Assembly: GCA_964383905.1 (NCBI GenBank)
Contig: CAYLJO010000017.1
Coordinates: 1 to 45,087, forward strand
Direction of reading: 5' to 3'
Length of the DNA stretch: 45,087 nucleotides
DNA from: CAYLJO01 sp964383905
GTDB taxonomy: Bacteria; Acidobacteriota; Blastocatellia; Pyrinomonadales; Pyrinomonadaceae
Of the stretch, positions 33,287 to 41,169 are shown in pieces (within the stretch, counting starts at the first letter, position 1; every line of letters starts with the position of its first letter). Both the position numbers and the translations under genes were made by a program. A model generated the notes under the pieces. That model was not told the origin of the DNA and searched no databases. It saw only the letters and a program-made list of their open reading frames with translations.

Positions 33287-34336
33287 ATGGCACACAAGTT
33301 GAGGACTGAGCGCGAACTGTCGCTGGACTTCCTGCGCGTCTGCGAAGCGGCGGCGATTGCGGCGGCACGCACGATGGGGCAGGGTGACCGCAAATATTCC
33401 GACCACGTCGCGGTCGAGGCGATGCGTGAGGTAATGGACACCGTGCCGATGCGCGGCAGGATTGTGATCGGCGAGGGCGAACGTGACGAGGCGCCGATGC
33501 TATACATCGGCGAGGAGGTCGGCGGCGCTACTCACGCAGGTGAAGAGGAGCGCGACTCCTTTCCCGAGGTAGACATCGCAGTTGATCCTCTTGAAGGCAC
33601 GAATCTCTGCGCGCTCGGAGCCAACAACGCCATCGCTGTGCTTGCGGCGGCGGAACGCGGCGGGCTGCTAAACGCGCCCGATATTTACATGGACAAGATC
33701 GTCGTCGGCCCGTCATGCCGCGGCGCGATTGATATTGACGCGCCGGTGAAAGATAACTTGAAGAACATCGCGCGGCGGCTGGGGCGGGATATTGAAGATT
33801 TGACCGTTATCACGCTTGACCGGCCGCGGCATAAGAAATTGATCAACGATGTTCGCGCTGCGGGTGCGCGCATCCGCCTGATCTCTGACGGCGACCTCTC
33901 GGCCGGCATCTCGGCGGCAGTCGCAGGCACCAACATCCACGGGTTGATGGGTATTGGCGGCGCGCCGGAAGGGGTCATTACGGCGGCGGCGATGAAGTGC
34001 CTGAATGGGGAGATTCAAGCGCGGCTGATTTTTGATCCCGAACGTCTAGGCGTTGATAAAGCCAAAGTGCCTTCTGCGGAAAAAGTCATCGCCCGGCTAC
34101 GCGAGATGGGCATCAACGATCCCAATAAGATTTATGATACAGATGACCTCGCGCCCGGCAAAAAAATCATCTTTGCCGCAACCGGGGTAACGGACGGCGC
34201 GTTGCTTAAAGGGGTGAGATTTTTCGGATCCGGCAAGAGAACGCACTCGCTCGTGATGACAACCGAATCCAGACACATACGTTTTGTTGATACCGTGCAC
34301 GTCGAGGGCGGCCCCGACGCTGTGATCAGATTTTAA
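33287..34336 (+). CDS. glpX: Class II fructose-1,6-bisphosphatase
   Basis: Hydrolyses fructose 1,6-bisphosphate in gluconeogenesis. ATG at 33287 (MAHKLRTERELSLDFLRVCE) has AGGAG 10 bases upstream and gives 349 residues, the usual size; a longer frame from 33185 adds 34 unrelated residues. Segments: GRIVIGEGERDEAPMLYIGE, the metal and phosphate motif VDPLEGTNLCALGANNAIAVL, VVGPSCRGAIDIDAPV, ISDGDLSAGISAAVAGTNIH and GIGGAPEGVITAAAMKCLNG. Some members of this class also act on sedoheptulose 1,7-bisphosphate. The DUF2085 frame begins 2 bases after the stop. Confidence 0.95.
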   Translation: MAHKLRTERELSLDFLRVCEAAAIAAARTMGQGDRKYSDHVAVEAMREVMDTVPMRGRIVIGEGERDEAPMLYIGEEVGGATHAGEEERDSFPEVDIAVDPLEGTNLCALGANNAIAVLAAAERGGLLNAPDIYMDKIVVGPSCRGAIDIDAPVKDNLKNIARRLGRDIEDLTVITLDRPRHKKLINDVRAAGARIRLISDGDLSAGISAAVAGTNIHGLMGIGGAPEGVITAAAMKCLNGEIQARLIFDPERLGVDKAKVPSAEKVIARLREMGINDPNKIYDTDDLAPGKKIIFAATGVTDGALLKGVRFFGSGKRTHSLVMTTESRHIRFVDTVHVEGGPDAVIRF

Positions 34337-34337
34337 A

Positions 34338-34449
34338 GATGAAAGAAGAGGCGCGCAGACGCGGAGATAAAACAGGGCACCGCCGCGCCTCCGTGTCTGC
34401 GTATCTCCGCGTCTGCACGCCACCCAGTGCCAGCGTCCCTTCTTTCATC
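34338..34449. repeat. Inverted repeat with 8-base words at a gene start
   Basis: Outer arms GATGAAAGAAG (34338-34348) and CTTCTTTCATC (34439-34449) and inner arms GCAGACGCGGAGATA (34355-34369) and TATCTCCGCGTCTGC (34402-34416) are exact complements. The right half repeats about every 8 bases around a TCT core (TCTGCGTA, TCTCCGCG). The ATG of the following frame lies inside the left outer arm, so the repeat is read as the first 37 or so codons. A related half-element (CTCCGTGTCGCTCC) lies near 42088-42101. Confidence 0.85.
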
Positions 34450-35082
34450 CTTCATCCTTTCTTAACTTGGTCTGTGATTGCAATAATCACGTTTACCTTT
34501 GTAAGTTTAATAGTCGCCGCGCCTGTCGCCTACGCGCATGGCTATGGCGCCCTCGCCTTCGTCATCTACCGAACATTCGGTTATTTGTGCCACCAGATTC
34601 CGCAACGATCCTTCTACATCGAGGAACAGCCTTTAGCCGTGTGCGCACGCTGCACGGGTCTCTACTTCGGTTTTGTGGCCGGTGTAATGATCTATCCGTT
34701 GGTGTGTTCTGTGCGGCGCACGGGGTCGCCCGCGCGCGTGTGGCTGCTCGTCGCTGCCGCCCCGACCGTGATTGATTTCGCCCTCGGATTTTTCGGCGTC
34801 TGGGAGAACACCCACCTCTCGCGCTCATTAACGGGCGCTCTTTTAGGAGCCGCGTGCCCCTTTTACGTCGTGCCCGGCGCGGTGGATCTGAGCCGGATTA
34901 ACTTGCGCCATTTCCTTGTACCCTCTTCCGCCGCCGCTACACATCAGACGTTGAATGCCTCCTATATCTCGCAGGGGCGCAGTGGGCCGAGCAACTGCGG
35001 GTTATCATCAAGGGACGTCGAAGCGGCACCGGAGGGCCCCACCACCAACGAATTTCAGGGCCCTACCGGAGAGCGGCGATAA
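34339..35082 (+). CDS. DUF2085 integral membrane protein
   Basis: Family of unknown function, recognised by YLCHQIPQRSFYIEEQPLAV and CARCTGLYFGF, with the conserved Cys/His cluster CHQxPxRSF and CxRCTG, which may bind metal or heme. The frame shows a membrane segment after about residue 40, and three more up to about residue 190. The 247-residue frame starts inside the inverted repeat at 34338-34449, so its first 37 or so residues are repeat-derived; the native start may be later (near 34460, TTG or GTG). The C-terminal 55 residues after LRHFLVP are hydrophilic and contain an 11-bp palindrome (35029-35069). No Shine-Dalgarno site is visible. Confidence 0.8.
   Translation: MKEEARRRGDKTGHRRASVSAYLRVCTPPSASVPSFILHPFLTWSVIAIITFTFVSLIVAAPVAYAHGYGALAFVIYRTFGYLCHQIPQRSFYIEEQPLAVCARCTGLYFGFVAGVMIYPLVCSVRRTGSPARVWLLVAAAPTVIDFALGFFGVWENTHLSRSLTGALLGAACPFYVVPGAVDLSRINLRHFLVPSSAAATHQTLNASYISQGRSGPSNCGLSSRDVEAAPEGPTTNEFQGPTGERR
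35029..35069. repeat. Imperfect palindrome in the 3' end of the DUF2085 gene
   Basis: CCGGAGGGCCC (35029-35039) pairs with GGGCCCTACCGG (35058-35069) with one bulged base. It lies in coding sequence for the hydrophilic tail, 13 bases before the stop. It may double as a transcription or processing signal; no U-run follows. Confidence 0.6.
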
Positions 35083-35244
35083 GGGCGTCATAGGGGGTTA
35101 GAGCCACAGGTATGCGCGTGCAAGAAAAGTTGTCGCCGAGCGTTCATCCATACCGGGTAACATTTAGCGACGGTGGAAAGTTTTCGTTGCGACCGGTTTT
35201 AACGGGGATATCTGATGAGTTAGAATAAGCGTCCGAAAATACGG

Positions 35245-35277
35245 GCAGCGCAGAATGCCGAAAAGCGGATGCGCTGC
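35245..35277 (+). promoter_or_regulatory. Hairpin upstream of the GT2 gene
   Basis: GCAGCGCA (35245-35252) pairs perfectly with TGCGCTGC (35270-35277); TCATTTTG follows. A TAGAAT -10-like box lies just upstream (near 35219-35224), so the hairpin would be near the start of the transcript. It may act as an attenuator or a weak terminator. The 276-base spacer 35083-35358 holds no gene. Confidence 0.45.
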
Positions 35278-35358
35278 TCATTTTGTATGAAGGTGCGACC
35301 GGGTAATGCTATTTAGCTCTCAGCCTAGTCCGATTAATACTTCAGAGCGGTCACTTTT

Positions 35359-37020
35359 ATGTCTCTCGAATACACAAAAATGGCTCTTGATATATTTACC
35401 GTCATCTTACCTGAACCTGCCCCTGACCAGCTGTTTCAAAACTATTTCCTGGATGCGCTCAACAAGACGTCACTCAACATCAGTCCGCTCTACCGGCTTG
35501 ACGCGTTCGATTGGACGGTCCTATCGCTCTACTTCATTATCCTGGCGGTGCTCTCAATATACGGCGCATATCGCATCAAGCAGGTGGCAGATTTCTGGCG
35601 TTACCGACAGATCGTGCCGCGGCCAAGGGCTTTTTTCCGCGAGTCGGAGCTGCCGAGAATTACCGTACAACTGCCTCTTTTCAACGAGATGTATGTTGTC
35701 GAAAGATTGCTCGTGGCGGTGACCAGAATAGACTATCCGCGCCACCTGTTGGAGATTCAGGTTTTAGATGACTCGACGGACGAAACGGTCAACCTGGCAC
35801 GTACGACGGTTGAGCTTTACGCGCGCCGGGGGTTCAACATTCATTACATACACCGCGCGGATCGCAGGGGCTTCAAAGCGGGCGCGTTAGCGAATGGCCT
35901 TAAGACCGCGCGGGGCGAGCTCATCGCTATTTTCGACGCGGACTTTGTGCCGAGGCCGGATTGCCTGCGCAAGCTGGTCCACTACTTCACCGACCCGCTC
36001 GTCGGTTGCGCGCAGATGCGCTGGTCCCACATCAACGGCTTCTACAATCTATTGACGTGCCTGCAAACGATCATGCTCGACGGCCACTTCGTGGTCGAAC
36101 AGACGGTTCGCAATCGCACAGGCGGTTTCTTTAATTTCAACGGCACCGCGGGGGTCTGGCGCCGCGACGCCATCGAGATGAGCGGCGGCTGGCAGCATGA
36201 TACGCTGACGGAAGACACCGACCTCAGTTTCCGGGCGCAGCTAATGGGCTGGCGTTTCATTTACCTCCTCAACGAAGACGCGCCCTCGGAGATCCCGGTC
36301 GAGATCAATGCCTTCAAGGCGCAGCAGCGACGTTGGGCCAAAGGCGTGATGCAGGTCGGCATCAAATTATATCGTCGCATCTGGTTCGCGCCGCTGCCGC
36401 TTCGCGTCAAGCTGGAGATGTTTTTTCGTTTGACGGGCAATATCAGTTACCCGCTCATGATCATTGTGAGCCTGCTGCAATTTCCGCTGTTGCTCGTCCG
36501 CTACAATCAGGGCTTCTATCACCTGATGGCCTTTGACGTGCCGCTACTCTTCTTCTCGACAATTTCGGTCGTGCTCTTTTACGGCACGGGCGTATGGTAT
36601 CTAGATCAGCGGCGCACAAAGCGGTTGCTTCATCTGCCGCTGGTGATGGCGATCGGCATCGGCCTCGCCTTCTCGAATACGAGGGCCGTGCTCGAGGCCC
36701 TGGTGGGCATGAAGTCCGAGTTCGTTCGCACGCCCAAATACAGGGTCGAAGAGGTGAGCGATGAAACCTGGAAGCGCAAAAAATACAGGCGCAAGCACGG
36801 CCTGCTTCCATTACTCGAACTAACTTTCGCCCTCTATTTCCTGCTCGCCATCCTTTATGCGGCGGGCCTCCGCATGTGGGGCACAATCCCTTTTCTGTTC
36901 CTCTTCTTCTTTGGTTACGGTTACATGGGCGCGATGAGCTTGTTGCAGACCGCGAGCGGCAAACGTTTGCAAAACCTCTGGCAGCCGCCTGCGCCCTCGA
37001 CGCCGGGCTTGAGCAACTAA
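35359..37020 (+). CDS. GT2-family processive glycosyltransferase (cellulose synthase/CslA-like)
   Basis: Predicted membrane beta-glycosyltransferase that makes a polysaccharide or glycolipid from nucleotide sugar. One membrane helix near residues 50-70 precedes the catalytic domain. It has D137/D138 in DDSTD, D193 and D195 in DAD, TED at 284-286 and the QxxRW signature at 322-326 (QQRRW), all hallmarks of processive GT2 enzymes. Four or five C-terminal membrane helices form the likely channel. RADRRGFKAGALANGL is like plant CslA/CslC and related bacterial enzymes. No PilZ domain, BcsB or cyclase gene is adjacent, so cellulose is not proven. No clear ribosome site precedes the ATG; a second ATG lies at 35380. 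Confidence 0.88.
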   Translation: MSLEYTKMALDIFTVILPEPAPDQLFQNYFLDALNKTSLNISPLYRLDAFDWTVLSLYFIILAVLSIYGAYRIKQVADFWRYRQIVPRPRAFFRESELPRITVQLPLFNEMYVVERLLVAVTRIDYPRHLLEIQVLDDSTDETVNLARTTVELYARRGFNIHYIHRADRRGFKAGALANGLKTARGELIAIFDADFVPRPDCLRKLVHYFTDPLVGCAQMRWSHINGFYNLLTCLQTIMLDGHFVVEQTVRNRTGGFFNFNGTAGVWRRDAIEMSGGWQHDTLTEDTDLSFRAQLMGWRFIYLLNEDAPSEIPVEINAFKAQQRRWAKGVMQVGIKLYRRIWFAPLPLRVKLEMFFRLTGNISYPLMIIVSLLQFPLLLVRYNQGFYHLMAFDVPLLFFSTISVVLFYGTGVWYLDQRRTKRLLHLPLVMAIGIGLAFSNTRAVLEALVGMKSEFVRTPKYRVEEVSDETWKRKKYRRKHGLLPLLELTFALYFLLAILYAAGLRMWGTIPFLFLFFFGYGYMGAMSLLQTASGKRLQNLWQPPAPSTPGLSN

Positions 37021-37177
37021 TATCAGGATTAACACATCTACCCCTTACCAGTCGGAAATCACGGGCGGTGAGCTTAATTCATTGCTGCTGAAAACGTGGG
37101 CCAGAATACGTAGCCATCATTCATCCGAGGACTCGCGGCTGACTCGAAGGAACTCTTGAAACAGACTTTAATCTGAC

Positions 37178-38623
37178 ATGATATTCACGAAATCACTTCG
37201 CGCAACGGGATTCCCGGTTCTCGCGCTTCTTCTCGTCACAAGCCTTCTACTACCCGTCGTAGCTGCCGCCCGCGGCCCTGATTTTTATGACGAGCCGGGT
37301 GTGCGCCTTCTCAACCAGCCGGTGAGTGAATACCACTCGCGGCGTCAAAAGCTGCTCTCAGAAATCAAAGATGGCGTGATCGTCATTCTCGGCAATGTCG
37401 AAGAAGATTTAGGTGTCGAGGCGCGTTTTCGGCAGAACAACTGGATGGCCTATTTGAGTGGCGTCCGCACGCCGGGCGCCGCCCTGATGCTTGTGCCGCC
37501 CGGATTGCCGTCGCTTGGCGGCGCACGCGAAATCATTTTCATTCCGCCACGCAACGTCGGGACGGAACGCTGGACGGGCCCTCAACTTGCGCCGGGCGCG
37601 GAAGCGGCCAGAACGTTCGGTGTCGAACGCGTATTATCACGTAAAGATAATTCACTACCGGGCGAAGATGAGCTGTGGCTGAAATTAAAAGAGGCCGCCA
37701 CGCTCCCGGCCTTCAAGAACGCGCAGGGCCAGAGCGCGATGAAACTCTATACGATTGCGCCGCGCCGCGTTAAGAACGGTTACGTCCACGAGTATGAATT
37801 CGTTGAGCGGGCGCGCAAAGAACTGCCCGGCGCCGAAATCGCCCCGGTCGCGAACCTCATCGCCGAGATGCGTAAACAAAAATCGCCCGCCGAGATCGCG
37901 CTGCTGCAGAAGGCGATAGACGTTACGGGCGAAGCGGAGCACGATGTCGCCCTTCATCTACGCCCCGGGATGTACGAGTACGAAGTGCAGGCGTTGGTTG
38001 AATCCGCGTTTACGCGCAACGGGTCCGAACGCCCGGGCTTCCCTTCAATTATCGGTAGCGGGCTCTACTCAACGATTTTGCACTACGAAGAGAACCACAA
38101 AAGGATAGACGCCGACGATCTGGTGGTCTGTGATATCGGCGCGGAGTATTCGCTCTATACGGCCGATATTACGCGTACATTTCCGGCGAGCGGGAAATTC
38201 AGCCCGCGGCAGCGGGCGGTCTACCAGCTTGTGCTCGACACTCAGACGGCCGCCGCCGCCTACTGGAAGCCGGGAATGACGCAGTACGACCTGCACCAAT
38301 TCGCCGTCGAGTTCCTGCGCAAGAGCCCGTTGCGGGCACGCGACACGGATGGGCGCGAATACACGATGGACCACTTTTTCATCCATGGACTTGGCCATTA
38401 CCTCGGAATGGATGTTCATGACGTCGGCAATTCCGCGAAGCCGATGCAGCCCGGCGAAGTGTTTACCATCGAACCGGGGATCTATATTCAAACGGAAAAG
38501 CTCGGCGTGCGGATCGAAGACGATTACGTGATCACAACCGAAAACACCGTCCGTAAACTCTCCGAGAAGATTCCATCAGCGCCTGATGAAATAGAGCGCA
38601 TGATGGCTCAGGCCAAAAGCTGA
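37178..38623 (+). CDS. pepP: Exported Xaa-Pro aminopeptidase (M24B)
   Basis: Removes an N-terminal residue before proline using two metal ions. Unlike most bacterial PepP it has a signal peptide (FPVLALLLVTSLLLPVVAAA), so it acts in the periplasm or outside. The 481 residues include an aminopeptidase-P N-terminal domain (about 40-190) and a pita-bread domain with metal ligands D319 and D330 (DIGAEYSLYTADITRTF), H407 (HGLGHYLGMDVHD), E432 (TIEPGIYI) and E447 (RIEDDYVIT). All five ligands are present. The ATG follows a 157-base spacer without a clear promoter. The next transcribed unit is the small-RNA candidate at 38797-38925. Confidence 0.93.
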   Translation: MIFTKSLRATGFPVLALLLVTSLLLPVVAAARGPDFYDEPGVRLLNQPVSEYHSRRQKLLSEIKDGVIVILGNVEEDLGVEARFRQNNWMAYLSGVRTPGAALMLVPPGLPSLGGAREIIFIPPRNVGTERWTGPQLAPGAEAARTFGVERVLSRKDNSLPGEDELWLKLKEAATLPAFKNAQGQSAMKLYTIAPRRVKNGYVHEYEFVERARKELPGAEIAPVANLIAEMRKQKSPAEIALLQKAIDVTGEAEHDVALHLRPGMYEYEVQALVESAFTRNGSERPGFPSIIGSGLYSTILHYEENHKRIDADDLVVCDIGAEYSLYTADITRTFPASGKFSPRQRAVYQLVLDTQTAAAAYWKPGMTQYDLHQFAVEFLRKSPLRARDTDGREYTMDHFFIHGLGHYLGMDVHDVGNSAKPMQPGEVFTIEPGIYIQTEKLGVRIEDDYVITTENTVRKLSEKIPSAPDEIERMMAQAKS

Positions 38624-38796
38624 CGAGGGGGACGTGAGCATAAAGGCCTCCGATGCCGGAACGAAGATCGGTCGGAGCGCGATACAAGTCGGCACAGAGT
38701 GCCTTATCATCTGCCAAAGTGGAAGAGGCGCTTATGGTTACTGGGGTGACGACAAAAAACCGCACTAACTGGTCAGCCCTTGCAAGGAACTTTGCA

Positions 38797-38824
38797 TTGA
38801 CAGATAGGGTGAAGTGAGTAGAAT
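38797..38824 (+). promoter_or_regulatory. Strong sigma-70-like promoter of the small-RNA candidate
   Basis: Perfect TTGACA (38797-38802), 16-base spacer and TAGAAT (38819-38824, 5 of 6). It is one of the best promoter matches in the window and no protein gene follows within 760 bases on this strand. Confidence 0.6.
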
Positions 38825-38830
38825 AGGGCG

Positions 38831-38925
38831 CAACTGGATATATGCATATGTCCCTCACGATCTCCCATAGATTGTGAGCTAAGAGACCGGCGTGGGGTGA
38901 GGATACGACCGGTCTCATAATTTTT
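38831..38925 (+). ncRNA. Candidate small noncoding RNA, about 95 bases
   Basis: Starting about 7 bases after the TAGAAT box, the transcript would contain three stems: 38836-38853 (7 bp, loop TGCA), 38854-38878 (CTCACGATCT with AGATTGTGAG, one G-U, loop CCCAT) and 38883-38916 (GAGACCGG with CCGGTCTC), followed by ATAATTTTT. The last is a terminator-like end. No ORF with a ribosome site lies within it. The loop of the third stem is G-rich (TGGGGTGAGG), a possible target-pairing region. I do not recognise a known RNA family. Confidence 0.5.
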
Positions 38926-38930
38926 CGGGC

Positions 38931-38967
38931 GAAAAAGGAAAGGGGCGACTCTCAACAGTCGCCCTTT
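38931..38967 (-). terminator. Terminator of the 98-residue minus-strand gene
   Basis: Read on the minus strand, AGTCGCCCTTT complements AAAGGGGCGACT with one bulge and a 6-base loop, then CCTTTTTC follows. It lies 36 bases after the gene stop at 39003. Its stem shares the GTCGCCCC/TTT end with the terminator at 40201-40246. Confidence 0.7.
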
Positions 38968-39002
38968 GATTATTTCCTACGCCCTCGCCATCGCGAAATC
39001 GT

Positions 39003-39299
39003 TCAAAGAAGCCGGCAGGTATCGGGATGCCCTAAAGAAAATCCCACGTCTGCCGAGTCGGGTTTGGCGCATTCAACGCCATGATATTTCTCAATGAGTT
39101 GAGGGCAGTAGTTGATACATTCGGGGGAAAAGTAAACAGAGAAGGAATAGTCTGCGTTGCTCTTCTTCATCGGGAATACGCCAACGCTTCGAGGCACTAT
39201 CCTTTTTTTCATGAGCGATGAGAATTCATTGTGGATGTCAGCCAGCAGGGTTCCATCTATATTCTGATCATGGGTTAGTGTTACTTTGTACCACGGCAT
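39003..39299 (-). CDS. Unknown 98-residue protein
   Basis: I do not recognise the family. I chose the ATG at 39299 (MPWYKVTLTHDQNIDGTLLA) because GGAGG lies 8 bases upstream; a frame open from 39329 would place the ribosome site inside the gene. The protein has no membrane segment or signal. A predicted alpha/beta fold with VGVFPMKKSNADYSFSVYFS is followed by four cysteines near the C-terminus (C67, C71, C83 and C95 approximately), which might bind metal. A sigma-54-like promoter lies upstream and a terminator downstream, so it is a single-gene unit. Confidence 0.7.
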   Translation of the reverse strand: MPWYKVTLTHDQNIDGTLLADIHNEFSSLMKKRIVPRSVGVFPMKKSNADYSFSVYFSPECINYCPQLIEKYHGVECAKPDSADVGFSLGHPDTCRLL

Positions 39300-39388
39300 A
39301 TTCAGTCCCTCCGTGATGAGTGGCCACAAAAGCAGGTGGATGCCTTATCGGGATTCACTAATATTTGGGGCAGGTGCTGACTTATCCT

Positions 39389-39404
39389 AGCAATAGCGAT
39401 GCCG
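39389..39404 (-). promoter_or_regulatory. Sigma-54-like promoter, weaker match
   Basis: On the minus strand CGGCATCGCTATTGCT keeps the GG and GC dinucleotides at exact spacing with TTGCT, and differs from TGGCAC at two positions. The start would be near 39378, about 79 bases before the ATG of the 98-residue gene. Confidence 0.35.
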
Positions 39405-39588
39405 TGCTAAATTTCCTCGTAAAATTTGGGTCGGCTTCTGCCTTATAGATAAAAGGTGTCACTTTAGGTAACAGGTAGTGGAAGATCATTACTGTTGGCA
39501 GACAAGGGCCTCAAATACATGAGAGGTAGTAGTCGGTCAGTATTGTGCCAGCATGGCGCGACCAAATTGAGAGAAAGGAGAGCGATCC

Positions 39589-40032
39589 ATGAAATGGTCC
39601 CTTTTAGTTGCTGTCCTGGTGATAGCCGCGCCAGCTTTGGCCCAGCGCCAGAGCGACGACTCTCGACAGTCCGCGGCGGCCCCTGAAGCGGTAGTTCGCC
39701 AATTTTATCATTGGTACCTGCATTCCCTTAATCAACACGTCGAACCCTTAGAGAAGCAGAAGACGGTGCTCAGAAAATATCTCACCCAAAGATTCTTCCA
39801 GGAATTGGAACGATTACTGAAAAGAGGGGAGCTTGACTATGATCACTTTCTTGAGGCGCAGGACTGGGATGAGGCATGGGAAAAGAATATCACTGTTTCA
39901 AGGGCAAGGATTCAAGGGGGCAAAGCGGTCGCGAGCGTTGCGCTCACAGGTCCGCAGATGTCTAAGAAACTGCAAGTGACTTTGAGGCAAGAGGGCGGTT
40001 TGTGGAAAATTGATAGGGTGGGTGATCGATAA
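39589..40032 (+). CDS. Exported DUF3828-like small protein
   Basis: A 147-residue protein with a signal peptide (MKWSLLVAVLVIAAPALAQ) and a single alpha/beta domain of the DUF3828/NTF2-like kind: PEAVVRQFYHWYLHSLNQ, LRKYLTQRFFQELERLLKRG, DYDHFLEAQDWDEAWEKNIT, and a final beta segment KLQVTLRQEGGLWKIDRV. Family members are periplasmic and of unknown function. AAAGGAG lies 10 bases before the ATG. It is transcribed away from the 98-residue gene. The assignment to DUF3828 is by remembered pattern. Confidence 0.7.
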   Translation: MKWSLLVAVLVIAAPALAQRQSDDSRQSAAAPEAVVRQFYHWYLHSLNQHVEPLEKQKTVLRKYLTQRFFQELERLLKRGELDYDHFLEAQDWDEAWEKNITVSRARIQGGKAVASVALTGPQMSKKLQVTLRQEGGLWKIDRVGDR

Positions 40033-40200
40033 AGTGGCGACAATGAGGTTAGTGATGAACAAGAGATCGATAACCTGCCGGAGGCTGTCTCACATTCCGG
40101 CCCCTTCTAATCTATGCGCGCCGTAGCAGCTTCAACATTACCGCTTCAACACACACTGTAGACTAGCTATTTAGTGGTAAAGAGGTAGCTAACAAAACGG

Positions 40201-40246
40201 AAAAGGGGCGACCTGGGTCTCCTTGTAAGGAACCCAAGTCGCCTTC
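40201..40246 (-). terminator. Long hairpin terminator for the CBS-domain gene
   Basis: GGCGAC (40207-40212) with GTCGCC (40238-40243), TGGGT with ACCCA and CCTT with AAGG form a stacked stem. On the minus strand CCCCTTTTCC follows. It lies about 120 bases after the CBS gene stop. The intervening 3' region also has a 7-bp hairpin (CTGAGCG 40304-40310 with CGCTCAG 40330-40336). Confidence 0.65.
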
Positions 40247-40366
40247 CTGACCTAGTGGGACATTGGTATTGGCCACACACTCTACCTTAACAACGTAAAT
40301 CTTCTGAGCGGTAGTTCCACCTCTTCTATCGCTCAGTCCATTTGTCCGGGACCAAAGCAAAACAAT

Positions 40367-40858
40367 CTAAGCGCCCGCCGCCGCTGTTTGCGCCTGCGGT
40401 TGTGTCTCACTCAACTTCGGAGTTTGGCTTTCACCAATCGCCTTCAGCGTGATCACTGCGTCCTCATACGTGATTTCAGGCGTCTCCCCGGCGTGAATCA
40501 CGATGTCGTTGACAGACAGGATGCCCCGAAGCGCGCCATCAGTATCGACGACGGGAAGACGGCGCACTTTCTCATCCTGCATCATCTTGAGCGCAGCCCT
40601 GACGTCGTCTTCCGGGGCACAGGTAAAGGCTTTCCCGGAGATAACCTCACCGACCGAGATTAGCGCGACGTCCCGATGCTTGGTTGCCGCAGCCATGCAG
40701 ATGTCGCGATCAGTAATCATGCCCAGAACTTTCCCTTCGATGTCCACGACCGGAACCGTGCCGCAGTCGTGATCCCACATGGTCATTGCTGCGGCGGCGA
40801 GGTTAGTATCAAGGCCACAGGTTTTCGCATTGCTGGTCATAATGTCTTGGACTTTCAT
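40367..40858 (-). CDS. CBS-domain pair protein
   Basis: A 163-residue protein made of two CBS domains (about 1-60, VQDIMTSNAKTCGLDTNLAA with GTVPVVDIEGKVLGMITDRD; and about 70-130, DDVRAALKMMQDEKVRRLPV followed by VDTDGALRGILSVNDIVIHA). Such pairs bind adenosine nucleotides and act as stand-alone sensors. The C-terminal 30 residues are low complexity (Gln/Ala/Pro). AAAGGAG lies 7 bases before the ATG, and a promoter candidate is upstream. The partner is unknown. Confidence 0.9.
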   Translation of the reverse strand: MKVQDIMTSNAKTCGLDTNLAAAAMTMWDHDCGTVPVVDIEGKVLGMITDRDICMAAATKHRDVALISVGEVISGKAFTCAPEDDVRAALKMMQDEKVRRLPVVDTDGALRGILSVNDIVIHAGETPEITYEDAVITLKAIGESQTPKLSETQPQAQTAAAGA

Positions 40859-40947
40859 TACAGTACTCCTTTCATTGCTTATACAACCGCCCCAAGATTG
40901 GATTTCAAGGGGCTCGACAATAAGGCGAGGTGTTTCGAGGTAAGAGG

Positions 40948-40976
40948 GTTTTATTCCAACTCCCGCAGCAAGTCAA
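40948..40976 (-). promoter_or_regulatory. Promoter candidate for the CBS-domain gene
   Basis: On the minus strand TTGACT (40971-40976), a 17-base spacer and TAAAAC (40948-40953) match 5 and 4 of 6 positions. The start would be near 40941, giving an 82-base leader. Confidence 0.4.
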
Positions 40977-41169
40977 TATCTTTACAAATAAGTTGTGTTC
41001 GGCCGTGTTATCCAAAATAGTTATTAATCTTCCACTATAGGGTATGGCTTACAGAGCCGGTTATTACGTAACTATTACAAACAAACCAGCTCAAAGTTGC
41101 TACGATACCTTACAGCCCACAGCGTCACAATGCAACGGGCCGCTAATTTTGATATGGGTTGAGGCAAAA

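Noticed and set aside
40163..40360. 65-residue minus-strand ORF after the CBS gene
   Set aside because: It runs through a terminator hairpin and lacks a ribosome site, so it is more likely a 3' untranslated region.
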